10,339 nt of DNA from an uncultured Bacteroidota bacterium (GCA_903905685.1 CAIVHI010000229.1:1-10339), one strand, 5' to 3'; positions 1 to 5,461 are shown, counted from the stretch's first letter. Numbers and translations are program-made. The notes: a model not told the origin generated them from the sequence alone.

Positions 1-1389
1 GTTGTAATCGGCGGAAGCCCATTCTGGAGCGAGTTTCGAGGATGTTCTAAAGGCAGTGTCTATGTATAAATCAAGGTTCGACACCCTACTTCCGAATTTC
101 GCCCGTTCCTTTTCAATATCCTTCTTTTCGTCAGTGAATTTCGCCTTGAATTTATCGAACATATCCTTGGTTATTTCCTCCAATACAAATCGTTCTTCAA
201 GGCGTTCCAACTTCTTATCTACCTCCACTAATTGCTTTTCAATATTCTGAATGTTCTCTTCCTTCTGCTCATTCGATTTATTATATTCAACAATCATTTG
301 CTCTTTTATCAGGTACTGCATCGCCTCGTCAAATTCAAGGCAGTATTCTGACAGCGTTTGAGCAAAACGTTCGTGAAGAGTATCAGCCCTCATATTGCAG
401 TTGCATCCCTTTGTGTTGCATTTATAGTAATACTTCTGATTCTTGTAAGCCTTGTATGCTCTGAGGAACTGCCCACACTCATCGCACTTATAAAACCGTT
501 TAAGCGGTATTTCGTCATTCTCAGGATTGGTGCGATAGCCTTGTTTGTTCTCAGATAGAACGTCATTCGCCTCAAGGAAAAGCTCTTTAGAGATCATCTT
601 CTCATGATTGCCCTCTATTACCTGCCCTTCCAAAGCGGTATGAACCATTAGGCCACAATAAAACGGATTGCGGAAGAACGCTGAGATTCTCTGGTTAGTA
701 ATTTTTAGCCCTTGAGCGGCAAGCCTCCTGATAATCTCCTCGCTGGATACCCTTTCCTTGACCTTCCAGTGGAACGCCTTTTTGAGCAGCCTACCATCCT
801 TATTGAGCACAATAGACCGCTTGCCATTGGATTTGACAATGTCATAACCAATAGGAGGTGCAGTAGGCCATTCTCCTCGCAGGAGCATTTCCTTAACACC
901 AGCCATGCATTTCTCCCTGCGCTGTTGGTTCTCATACTCGCTAAATATGAACTGTATATTTTGTTGCAGGCTGCCGCTTGCTGTTGATGCATCGGTAGGT
1001 TGCGTTATGGAGCAAACTACAATACCCTGCTTTTTCAATTGCTCGGCTATGTAAATAGCATTAGCACCGGAACGGCTGAACCGATCAACGCTATAAACTA
1101 TGATGTGCGATATCTTTTCTCTGCTCTTCTTCAGAAAAGATAGCATGTTATTAAACTGCTTCCGCTCATCGGTCTTTGCACTCTCAAACGTGCCCCCGAA
1201 GTAGCCCATAATTTGAAGGTTCCCCTTTTTAGCAAACATTTCACAAGCCTTCTTCTGTGTATCAAGGCTTAAATTGTTGTCGGCCTGCTCTTTAGTTGAA
1301 ACACGTGTATAGATAACGCAGTTACTGCCTTTAGTTTTTGCCTTATTTGAGCCTTTAGCAAAGGTTTTGAATAGTGTAATGTCGCTCAT
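1..1389 (-). CDS. Large serine recombinase (site-specific integrase), C-terminus cut by window edge
   Basis: The frame is open for 463 codons from the ATG at 1389 to the left window edge, so the C-terminus is missing. The N-terminal resolvase domain (about residues 22-165) has the catalytic serine in YTRVSTKEQ (S31) and the active-site motif VDRFSRSG (about 101-108). A Recombinase domain follows (about 175-285, with the motif AFFRNPFYCGLM). Then comes a zinc-ribbon with C302, C305, C324 and C329/C331, and a charged coiled-coil stretch (about 375-435). This order is that of large serine integrases, which join attP and attB sites through a serine-DNA link and move phages, conjugative elements and cassettes. 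Its ATG overlaps the stop of the small ORF upstream (ATGA), suggesting coupled translation. It belongs to the AT-richer accessory region. Which element it moves cannot be told from this window. Confidence 0.95.
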   Translation of the reverse strand, partial: MSDITLFKTFAKGSNKAKTKGSNCVIYTRVSTKEQADNNLSLDTQKKACEMFAKKGNLQIMGYFGGTFESAKTDERKQFNNMLSFLKKSREKISHIIVYSVDRFSRSGANAIYIAEQLKKQGIVVCSITQPTDASTASGSLQQNIQFIFSEYENQQRREKCMAGVKEMLLRGEWPTAPPIGYDIVKSNGKRSIVLNKDGRLLKKAFHWKVKERVSSEEIIRRLAAQGLKITNQRISAFFRNPFYCGLMVHTALEGQVIEGNHEKMISKELFLEANDVLSENKQGYRTNPENDEIPLKRFYKCDECGQFLRAYKAYKNQKYYYKCNTKGCNCNMRADTLHERFAQTLSEYCLEFDEAMQYLIKEQMIVEYNKSNEQKEENIQNIEKQLVEVDKKLERLEERFVLEEITKDMFDKFKAKFTDEKKDIEKERAKFGSRVSNLDLYIDTAFRTSSKLAPEWASADYN

Positions 1390-1616
1390 GCTGCTTTAGT
1401 TAGTTGATTATCAATATGTAATGCAATTTTCTTGCCAGACTTTTTCCTTTTAGAAACCACATTATAAATAAACCGAGTATAGTTCCTGATGGTGTCTATC
1501 AATTCATTTACCTGTTCATCAGTGTAGTTTTTAAATCTCTCAAATCTCCTAACCTCTTCCGGGGTAATGTCATGTGTCCTGTCATACGAATTTACGTGTC
1601 CTGTATTATTCTTCAT
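1386..1616 (-). CDS. Small hypothetical protein coupled to the serine recombinase
   Basis: This 76-residue protein is charged and probably helical, with no membrane segment or signal peptide. Residues about 18-50 are rich in E, R and N (PEEVRRFERFKN..DEQVNELIDTIRNYTRF), and a basic run KRKKSGKK follows near residue 56. The stop codon overlaps the recombinase start (TGA at 1388-1386, ATG at 1389-1387), so the two genes are almost certainly one translationally coupled operon. I do not recognise a named family. Coupling suggests a role with the recombinase, for example as accessory DNA-binding or directionality factor or as a translational leader, but this is inference. The start at 1616 is preceded by an A-rich stretch typical of Bacteroidota initiation regions, and an ATG 9 nt upstream is closed at once by a stop codon. 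Confidence 0.7.
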   Translation of the reverse strand: MKNNTGHVNSYDRTHDITPEEVRRFERFKNYTDEQVNELIDTIRNYTRFIYNVVSKRKKSGKKIALHIDNQLTKAA

Positions 1617-1670
1617 AGCGTCATTTTTTATGCAAACTACTATCTATTAAAATCTGCGTTTTCAGGCTTA

Positions 1671-1720
1671 TGCTGAGTTGTGCAGAGTTATGTTGAACGA
1701 TGCTGAATTGAGCAGAACAT
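1671..1720. repeat. Five 10-bp helically phased repeats upstream of the recombinase operon
   Basis: On the minus strand, successive decamers contain variants of TTCAGCA: TTCTGCT, TTCAGCA, TTCAACA, CTCTGCA and CTCAGCA, each exactly 10 bp from the next. A weaker sixth unit (GCCTGAA) follows at 1661-1670. Spacing of one helical turn places all copies on one face of the DNA. The block lies about 55-105 bp upstream of the small ORF that starts the recombinase operon, where a regulator or accessory recombination protein could bind. The function is inferred from position only. Confidence 0.55.
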
Positions 1721-1845
1721 TGGTCATTTATACTATACATCACAGCCTTATACTCTTTCCAAATTAAGCGCAAGTTACTACCACCTATATACCTCCTTTC
1801 CGTGTTTGGGCATTTTTTACTATCATATACCATATAGTTGGAAGC

Positions 1846-1939
1846 GCCGATCAAATTGACCACCCTTGGCCGATTTAAACTGACCAGGGCTGGCCGGACT
1901 AAATTGACCATTTCAGGCCGGCCCAAATTGACCACCTGA
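1846..1939 (-). mobile_element. IS21-family-like terminal repeat array, solo end without transposase
   Basis: Four tandem direct repeats begin at 1846, 1869, 1893 and 1917 (periods 23, 24, 24). Read on the minus strand each unit is close to TGGTCAATTTnnnCGGCC followed by about five variable bases. Multiple TGGTCA-type repeats inside the ends are a hallmark of IS21-family elements, where they bind the IstA transposase. Unit orientation puts the outer tip near 1935-1940 and the body to the left. No istA or istB gene lies within 1.9 kb on either side, so this is a remnant end. Coding similarity to AbiGi begins immediately to the right, as if the element had interrupted that gene. The exact tip and any target duplication cannot be set from here. 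Confidence 0.65.
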
Positions 1940-1941
1940 TA

Positions 1942-2382
1942 CGAAGAAAAAGTGTAATGTATATTGAACAGAACTCGGAAGTCGCAAAATCGTTGGCAAG
2001 TTTATTAATTTATCGAAGAAGTTTGGAAAAAGGGCATGTATTGAGATTACCGATAATGACAATCGCATGTTTTGTGAAAAATACAATAGGTTATAATAGT
2101 TATTTTGAGCAAGATAATTTCTTGTTTAAGGATGAAAATGAATGGAGATATATTCCAACGAAAAATAAGATTGGTGGCGGTTATATTTCGGAAAGTAGAA
2201 GCACTTTTCTGAAAAACCCAGATGGTTACAACAATAAGTTATCCAATTATCATCTGGAGTTTAATATAAACGAAGATATTACTTGCATTTACTGCGCTAA
2301 TAATAAGGAATGCAAGGAACTTATAATTCAATTTCCATATCTAAAAGAGCGTATCAAAATAGCAAGTTGGCAATTAGAATAA
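1942..2382 (+). pseudogene. AbiGi-like abortive-infection protein, C-terminal fragment
   Basis: The open frame from 1942 (first ATG 1957) gives about 146 residues ending at the TAA at 2380-2382. Two stretches match the C-terminal half of AbiGi-type proteins (abortive phage resistance, antitoxin-like AbiGi family): a segment like 'vMYIEQNSEVAKSL' near the start, and the signature FKDENEWRYIP near residue 65 counted from the ATG. Relatives run to roughly 220-260 residues, so about 90 N-terminal residues are missing. The similarity starts directly after the IS21-like end and continues upstream of the ATG (RRKSV), which argues for truncation rather than a short intact gene. No convincing ribosome-binding site or promoter precedes it. 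The family call rests on recalled motifs and is moderate. If translated, it is unlikely to have the full function. Confidence 0.5.
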
Positions 2383-2580
2383 TATTTAAGTATCAAAAAG
2401 GACTTCAAATAACTTTGTATTGTCTACATCTGTTCGAACATTGTCCAATCAACCAATGCGCGAATAGGCACGAATTAGACCGTTCTTACCCATAAATGCT
2501 CGACCTTACTCATTAAGGCTTGCAACGCTATCAAGTCCTTGATAAAAAGGTTCGAAATTTGTCCAGCCATCCCGACTGAG

Positions 2581-2615
2581 AGGCTTCAGAGAGTAACATC
2601 TTTGAAGCCTTTTTT
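2581..2615 (+). terminator. Rho-independent terminator
   Basis: The arm AGGCTTCAGAGA (2581-2592) pairs with TCTTTGAAGCCT (2599-2610) over 12 bp with a single G-U wobble. The loop is 6 nt (GTAACA) and a run of five T follows at 2611-2615. No T-run flanks the other side, so it acts on + strand transcripts. The nearest upstream + gene is the AbiGi fragment ending about 200 nt earlier. Confidence 0.8.
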
Positions 2616-2716
2616 CATGCCTTAAAATCAAGCCAGACAAGGATTACAGGAGTTTATCTCATTCATCTTTCCATTCAGTGACATCCCTTCTTAGGTGGTA
2701 AAAAAGGCTGTATTTC

Positions 2717-2773
2717 GTAGACCATAAGACCCTTTACCGTAGACCATAATTTTACCCATTTAGTGGACATGAA
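2717..2773. repeat. Short degenerate GTAGACCATAA-type direct repeats
   Basis: GTAGACCATAA occurs at 2717 and 2739, and a diverged copy, GTGGACATGAA, at 2763 (periods 22 and 24). Related TAGACC words recur around 2477, 2794 and 2852. The spacing recalls transposase-binding arrays such as IS21-family ends, but the unit differs from that at 1846-1939. No transposase is present. Confidence 0.35.
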
Positions 2774-2815
2774 ATGTGGAAAATTCACCGCGTTAGACCT
2801 TTCAGGAAGAGCGGA

Positions 2816-2846
2816 CTTGGTTTTCAGACAATCGTTAGTACCTTTA
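2816..2846 (+). promoter_or_regulatory. Candidate Bacteroidota promoter for the nuclease-fold gene
   Basis: CTTG (2816-2819), a 19-bp spacer and TACCTTTA (2839-2846) match the Bacteroidota -33 TTTG / -7 TAnnTTTG pattern with one mismatch in each box. Transcription would start near 2853, about 60 nt before the ATG at 2912. It has the same CTTG-N19 layout as the promoter of the downstream toxin operon. Confidence 0.4.
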
Positions 2847-2911
2847 AAGGATAGACCAAAGACAAGTATACTTATCTGGGAAGTTACACCATCCAAGTAT
2901 AAACAAGCAAT

Positions 2912-3526
2912 ATGATAAAGCAGGCTTTATCGGACTTTATAGTCCACATCAATTGTGATAGAGAGGTCGAGCTCTATAATGAAGCTGGACTTCAGCATGA
3001 GATGGCTTTGTTTCTGAGAAAGGCCTTGGGGAAAGACTTTACCATTAGGCTTGAATACCCCATAGGTAAGGTTGGGATAAAAGAGAAGTTGGTGAAGAAG
3101 GAGATGGATATCTATCTTTCGAGGAAGGATAAACCATCAGAGCAGTACTGTATAGAACTAAAACTACCTTACGGCAGGTCTATTCCTCGAAGAATGTTTC
3201 AGGTCCACGAAGATGTATTCTTTCTGGAGCAGCTTAAAAGTAAAGGGTTCAAGAAAGGGTTTATCTTTTTCACCACTCCGGCAAAAACATTCTGGAGAGA
3301 AGATTTGGGACCAGCCAAGCTGTACCATGCCTTTACGCATAGAGGCTTGAAAATCGAGACCCTGTTTAATGAAGATGTCCCACCTTTTCTAAGGAAGACC
3401 CAAAGCGTTGATCCTATCTTTCAATACCGAAAGTCATATAAAGCAGTGTGGCAGGACTTTAAGCTCGGACACCTTAATAGCAAGGGTAACGCAGAGGATT
3501 GGAAGTGCTGGTTGTTAGAGGTTTAG
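2912..3526 (+). CDS. PD-(D/E)XK nuclease-fold protein, hypothetical
   Basis: This 204-residue soluble protein has the layout of the PD-(D/E)XK restriction-endonuclease fold. An N-terminal helix carries a glutamate (QHEMALFLRKAL, E30). A strand carries D66 (KKEMDIYLS). The next strand carries IELK (E82, K84), followed by a helix (about 96-111) and a hydrophobic strand KGFIFF (115-120). E30, D66, E82 and K84 can be placed as the metal-binding and catalytic set. The rest of the protein matches no named enzyme I know; the aromatic C-terminus ends in WKCWLLEV. Members of this fold include restriction enzymes, recombination nucleases and transposon-linked nucleases, so cleavage of nucleic acid is plausible but unproven. 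It has its own candidate promoter and lies 138 bp upstream of the toxin operon, between fragments of phage-defence genes, so a defence role is a reasonable guess. Confidence 0.7.
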   Translation: MIKQALSDFIVHINCDREVELYNEAGLQHEMALFLRKALGKDFTIRLEYPIGKVGIKEKLVKKEMDIYLSRKDKPSEQYCIELKLPYGRSIPRRMFQVHEDVFFLEQLKSKGFKKGFIFFTTPAKTFWREDLGPAKLYHAFTHRGLKIETLFNEDVPPFLRKTQSVDPIFQYRKSYKAVWQDFKLGHLNSKGNAEDWKCWLLEV

Positions 3527-3572
3527 TACTTGAACCTGTTGGTCTTAAACATTATTATAACTTAATATGTAA

Positions 3573-3602
3573 GGTGTTGATACTTTGCTGGTGTTAAACT
3601 TT
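3573..3602. repeat. Direct repeat upstream of the toxin operon promoter
   Basis: GGTGTTGATACTTT (3573-3586) and GGTGTTAAACTTT (3590-3602) form a 17-bp-period direct repeat. The AAACTTT word recurs in both arms of the inverted repeat at 3618-3651, so the whole block may be an operator cluster. A weaker inverted repeat (9 of 11 bp, 3544-3554 with 3563-3573) lies just upstream and lacks a T-run. Confidence 0.4.
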
Positions 3603-3611
3603 CCCCTTAAA

Positions 3612-3661
3612 AGCTTGTAAAGTTCATAAAATGGTCTAATTTTGAACTTTACTTATAAGCT
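3612..3661 (+). promoter_or_regulatory. Promoter overlapping an inverted-repeat operator of the toxin-antitoxin-chaperone operon
   Basis: CTTG (3614-3617), a 19-bp spacer and TAATTTTG (3637-3644) give a near-consensus Bacteroidota promoter, with a start expected near 3651. It lies inside an inverted repeat. TAAAGTTCA (3618-3626) is mirrored perfectly by TGAACTTTA (3643-3651), and outer arms AGCTT (3612-3616) and AAGCT (3657-3661) pair after a 4-nt bulge. An operator across both promoter boxes fits autorepression by the helix-turn-helix antitoxin, as is usual for type II modules. The binding itself is inferred. Confidence 0.6.
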
Positions 3662-3664
3662 AAG

Positions 3665-4168
3665 TTGGTCGCCGAGATACTAAAATATAGAGAATTTAAA
3701 AAGGTCGCCTACTATGTACTTCATGTAGAGGAGCGGCCCCTTCACGAGTTTCAGGACTTTCAGGTAAGAATGAATCAGGTAGACCGTTACAAACCAGAAT
3801 TGCAAAAGATCATAACACTTATCAGTGAAATCGGTAATAATCATGGAGCACTAATCGAATTTTTCAGGAATGAACGTGCAGCTGAGGCATTGCCTCAACC
3901 GTGGTATCATTATTTAGAAGTCAATGATGAGGGTAATGACGAATATGGGTTAAGGTTATATTGTTTAAGGTTAACTGAGGAGGTTGTGTTACTCCTGAAC
4001 GGAGACATGAAAACCACATTTAAGGCAGACGACTGTCCTAACTGTGGTAAACACTTCAGATTTGCCAACCAGGTAGCAAGGGCCATAAATAGAGATATTG
4101 AAGACGGTACGTTAAGCATCTATGGAAAGGAGATCGAGATGGATGACGACTATATACTGAATTTATAA
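3665..4168 (+). CDS. RelE/HigB-like toxin of a toxin-antitoxin-chaperone module
   Basis: The 167-residue protein has a C-terminal half resembling the RelE/HigB toxin core: paired strands YGLRLYCLRL and EVVLLLNGDMKTT (about 94-118), then a helix with ANQVARAI (134-141). Positively charged R97, R102, K116 and K120 are candidates for RNA or ribosome contact; HigB/RelE toxins cleave mRNA on the ribosome. The N-terminal 90 residues extend beyond the roughly 100-residue classical toxins. A C-P-N-C pair (124-127) interrupts the core. The only start near the N-terminus is TTG at 3665, since an in-frame stop lies at 3656-3658 and the next ATG is 35 codons in. The toxin role is supported by order: the helix-turn-helix gene follows after 12 nt and the SecB-like gene after that, as in higB-higA-secB modules. 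It might instead be a structural homologue with another activity. Confidence 0.75.
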   Translation: MVAEILKYREFKKVAYYVLHVEERPLHEFQDFQVRMNQVDRYKPELQKIITLISEIGNNHGALIEFFRNERAAEALPQPWYHYLEVNDEGNDEYGLRLYCLRLTEEVVLLLNGDMKTTFKADDCPNCGKHFRFANQVARAINRDIEDGTLSIYGKEIEMDDDYILNL

Positions 4169-4180
4169 AACATAAAGATT

Positions 4181-4684
4181 ATGAAAAGACCACGTGAAGT
4201 AGCAGACACATCAATGTTTGATCAGATATTAAACGAAACACCACAAGCGGATAAGAACTTTATCACCAACTCGTTGAATATCGCTCACCAGATCATAACC
4301 GTGATGGAACAGAAAGGCCTGCGTCAAAAAGATCTGGCAGCCGGTCTGGGTAAAACCGAAGCAGAGATAAGCAGGTGGCTGAGTGGGACCCACAATTTCA
4401 CCATCAAAACAATCTCTAAGATTCAGGCTATCCTTGGTGAACAGATAATTACAACACCTAAAGTTGTGGGTGAGTCTATTACAGATATGTTTTCAACAGT
4501 GCTGGATAAGGTCTTCATATCATTGAAAGATAAGAAGCCCAAGGTAGCCTTCTCCGTGATGGATACTGAACGATACTCGTATTCTACCAGTATGAAAGCG
4601 GGACGAACGATACCCCTGCCTACAAACTTTGAAGAATTGAGGCTTTCCTCTACTGATAACCGTTTAACAGGTACATACTCATGA
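4181..4684 (+). CDS. HigA-like helix-turn-helix antitoxin with chaperone-dependent tail
   Basis: The 167-residue protein has a Cro/C1-type (HTH_3) domain at about 33-90. The recognition part reads LRQKDLAAGLGKTEAEISRW, and TIKTISKIQAILG follows. This is the DNA-binding antitoxin fold of HigA/MqsA-like proteins, which both neutralise the toxin and repress the operon. About 75 residues follow the DNA-binding domain, with scattered hydrophobic and aromatic residues (VAFSVMDTERYSYS, IPLPTNFEEL). In TAC systems such a tail is the chaperone-addiction segment, which is aggregation-prone unless bound by the SecB-like partner; assigning that role here is inference. The stop overlaps the chaperone start as ATGA (4681-4684), so antitoxin and chaperone are translationally coupled. 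The likely operator is the inverted repeat at 3612-3661. Confidence 0.85.
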   Translation: MKRPREVADTSMFDQILNETPQADKNFITNSLNIAHQIITVMEQKGLRQKDLAAGLGKTEAEISRWLSGTHNFTIKTISKIQAILGEQIITTPKVVGESITDMFSTVLDKVFISLKDKKPKVAFSVMDTERYSYSTSMKAGRTIPLPTNFEELRLSSTDNRLTGTYS

Positions 4685-5178
4685 AAGAGCAAACAAACAT
4701 TATTGTTGATCCGGAAAAAATAGAGCTGCTCTCGATCAGGGTGTTGGCTGCTAATTTTTTCATAGCACCGGAATGTGTAGATATACAAGTAGGTGGGTAC
4801 CGGCTTGAATATCTGGTAGATAATGGTATAAACGTAGATGAGAAAGCTATCAGAATGGTTATCGACGGTAAGTTTCAAGCCGTGGATGATAACCAAGTCT
4901 TAATGAATGTCCGTGGTGAACTGTCTGCTGAATTTATTTTCAACATTTCCGATATGGAGCGGTACCTTCTTGCGGGAGAGGATAAGACGGGAATGCCAAT
5001 GATTTATCAAGGGCTGAACGTGACTCTCATGAGTATTGCTTTTTCTACTTACAGAGGGATTGTCTTTACTCGCACTCTGGGTACGTTTAAGGATCCGATT
5101 ATCCTCCCAGTGACTAATCCTCAAAAGTTGTTGGATAGACCTACCACTATCGGCAATGAACTGAATGCCGGTAAATAA
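4681..5178 (+). CDS. SecB-like chaperone of a toxin-antitoxin-chaperone module
   Basis: The 165-residue protein matches the SecB fold. It has an N-terminal strand (IELLSIRVLAANFFI, 14-28) and central strands VRGELSAEFIFNI (77-89). A C-terminal helix and strand segment (about 118-135) carries STYRGIVF. The ending FKDPIILPVTNPQKLL (136-151) corresponds to the SecB terminal 'L-P-x-N-F/P' region. SecB tetramers bind unfolded clients. SecB-like proteins in TAC operons instead protect and present the antitoxin, and loss of the chaperone frees the toxin. Genetic coupling to the antitoxin (4-nt overlap) and the toxin-antitoxin-chaperone order support that role over general export, where secB lies away from such modules. 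The gene ends 3 nt before the start of a broken hsdR gene, so it was probably co-transcribed with a type I restriction subunit. Confidence 0.85.
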   Translation: MKEQTNIIVDPEKIELLSIRVLAANFFIAPECVDIQVGGYRLEYLVDNGINVDEKAIRMVIDGKFQAVDDNQVLMNVRGELSAEFIFNISDMERYLLAGEDKTGMPMIYQGLNVTLMSIAFSTYRGIVFTRTLGTFKDPIILPVTNPQKLLDRPTTIGNELNAGK

Positions 5179-5181
5179 TCC

Positions 5182-5286
5182 ATGTCCGAATACTCCAACA
5201 TAGAAAAGCGGTTCCTTACCCAACTTCATAACTTGAAGTGGAAAGAAACAGAGTACGGTGCAGGAATACCGACAGATCCTAAATAG
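5182..5286 (+). pseudogene. hsdR: hsdR N-terminal remnant (type I restriction subunit R)
   Basis: ATG at 5182 opens a 34-codon frame ending in TAG (5284-5286). Its sequence begins MSEYSNIEKRFLTQL, continues through LKW and ends YGAGIPTDPK. This is the recognisable start of HsdR proteins, in which an 'IE..FL.QL..LGW' helix is followed by 'G.GIPTDP' and then a serine/arginine-rich step into the nuclease domain. Intact HsdR is about 1000 residues, so more than 95 percent is missing, including nuclease and helicase motifs. The start lies 3 nt after the chaperone stop, which suggests that hsdR was the next gene of the same operon. The similarity stops at the codon before the TAG, marking the breakpoint of a deletion or replacement near 5280-5286. 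Confidence 0.75.
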
Positions 5287-5432
5287 GCTCTTAAGCATTA
5301 TCCATCCCCTGTTTTTCTCGCGAACCAAATGTCATCATAGGCATATCCACCCACCTTGTCCATTAATAAAGATACGCAGCTCCCTGTAAAATCCGGTTTT
5401 ACTCCCCCGAGGCACGTTTCCCCCAATTTCCC

Positions 5433-5440
5433 TAACTTTA
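5433..5440 (+). promoter_or_regulatory. Possible -7 box for the secreted DcrB/PsbP-like gene
   Basis: TAACTTTA resembles the TAnnTTTG box and lies 22 bp before the ATG at 5462. No clear TTTG/TTG box is seen at the expected distance, so this is weak. The rest of 5287-5461 holds no gene I can support. Confidence 0.25.
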
Positions 5441-5461
5441 AGCCCAAGTCGAGCATCCGCC

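Larger units (their letters stand above)
2383..2911. other. Non-coding stretch with terminator, degenerate repeats and a promoter
   Basis: No convincing gene is seen on either strand in these 529 bases. The stretch holds a strong intrinsic terminator (2581-2615) and a diverged direct repeat (GTTCGAAnnTTGTCCA at 2432-2447 and 2550-2565, 118 bp apart). It also holds a short run of GTAGACCATAA-type repeats (from 2717) and a likely promoter for the nuclease-fold gene (2816-2846). It reads like the scarred junction between the AbiGi fragment and the next accessory gene. Confidence 0.5.

Noticed and set aside
1621..1935. Open frame of 104 codons on the minus strand across the repeats
   Set aside because: The repeated peptide (MVNLxRP) simply reads the IS21-type DNA repeats, and the rest has no protein-like pattern.
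1846..1939. Possible CRISPR array
   Set aside because: The units are joined with only about five variable bases, leaving no spacers, and no cas genes are present. An IS21-type end explains it better.
2541..2615. tRNA 3' end or attachment-site remnant (GGTTCGAAA followed by a terminator)
   Set aside because: The bases flanking the TTCGAAA do not form a T-stem, and no acceptor or anticodon arm can be folded. A tRNA cannot be supported.
2675..2896. 73-codon minus-strand frame
   Set aside because: The composition is not protein-like, it crosses the degenerate repeats and the promoter of the downstream gene, and no motif is seen.
3544..3573. Inverted repeat after the nuclease-fold gene as a terminator
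   Set aside because: The arms match 9 of 11 AT-rich bases with no following T-run, so termination is not supported. It may be part of the operator region.
4423..5328. Two long minus-strand frames opposite the antitoxin and chaperone genes
   Set aside because: They are antisense shadows of two well-supported + strand genes with recognisable families.
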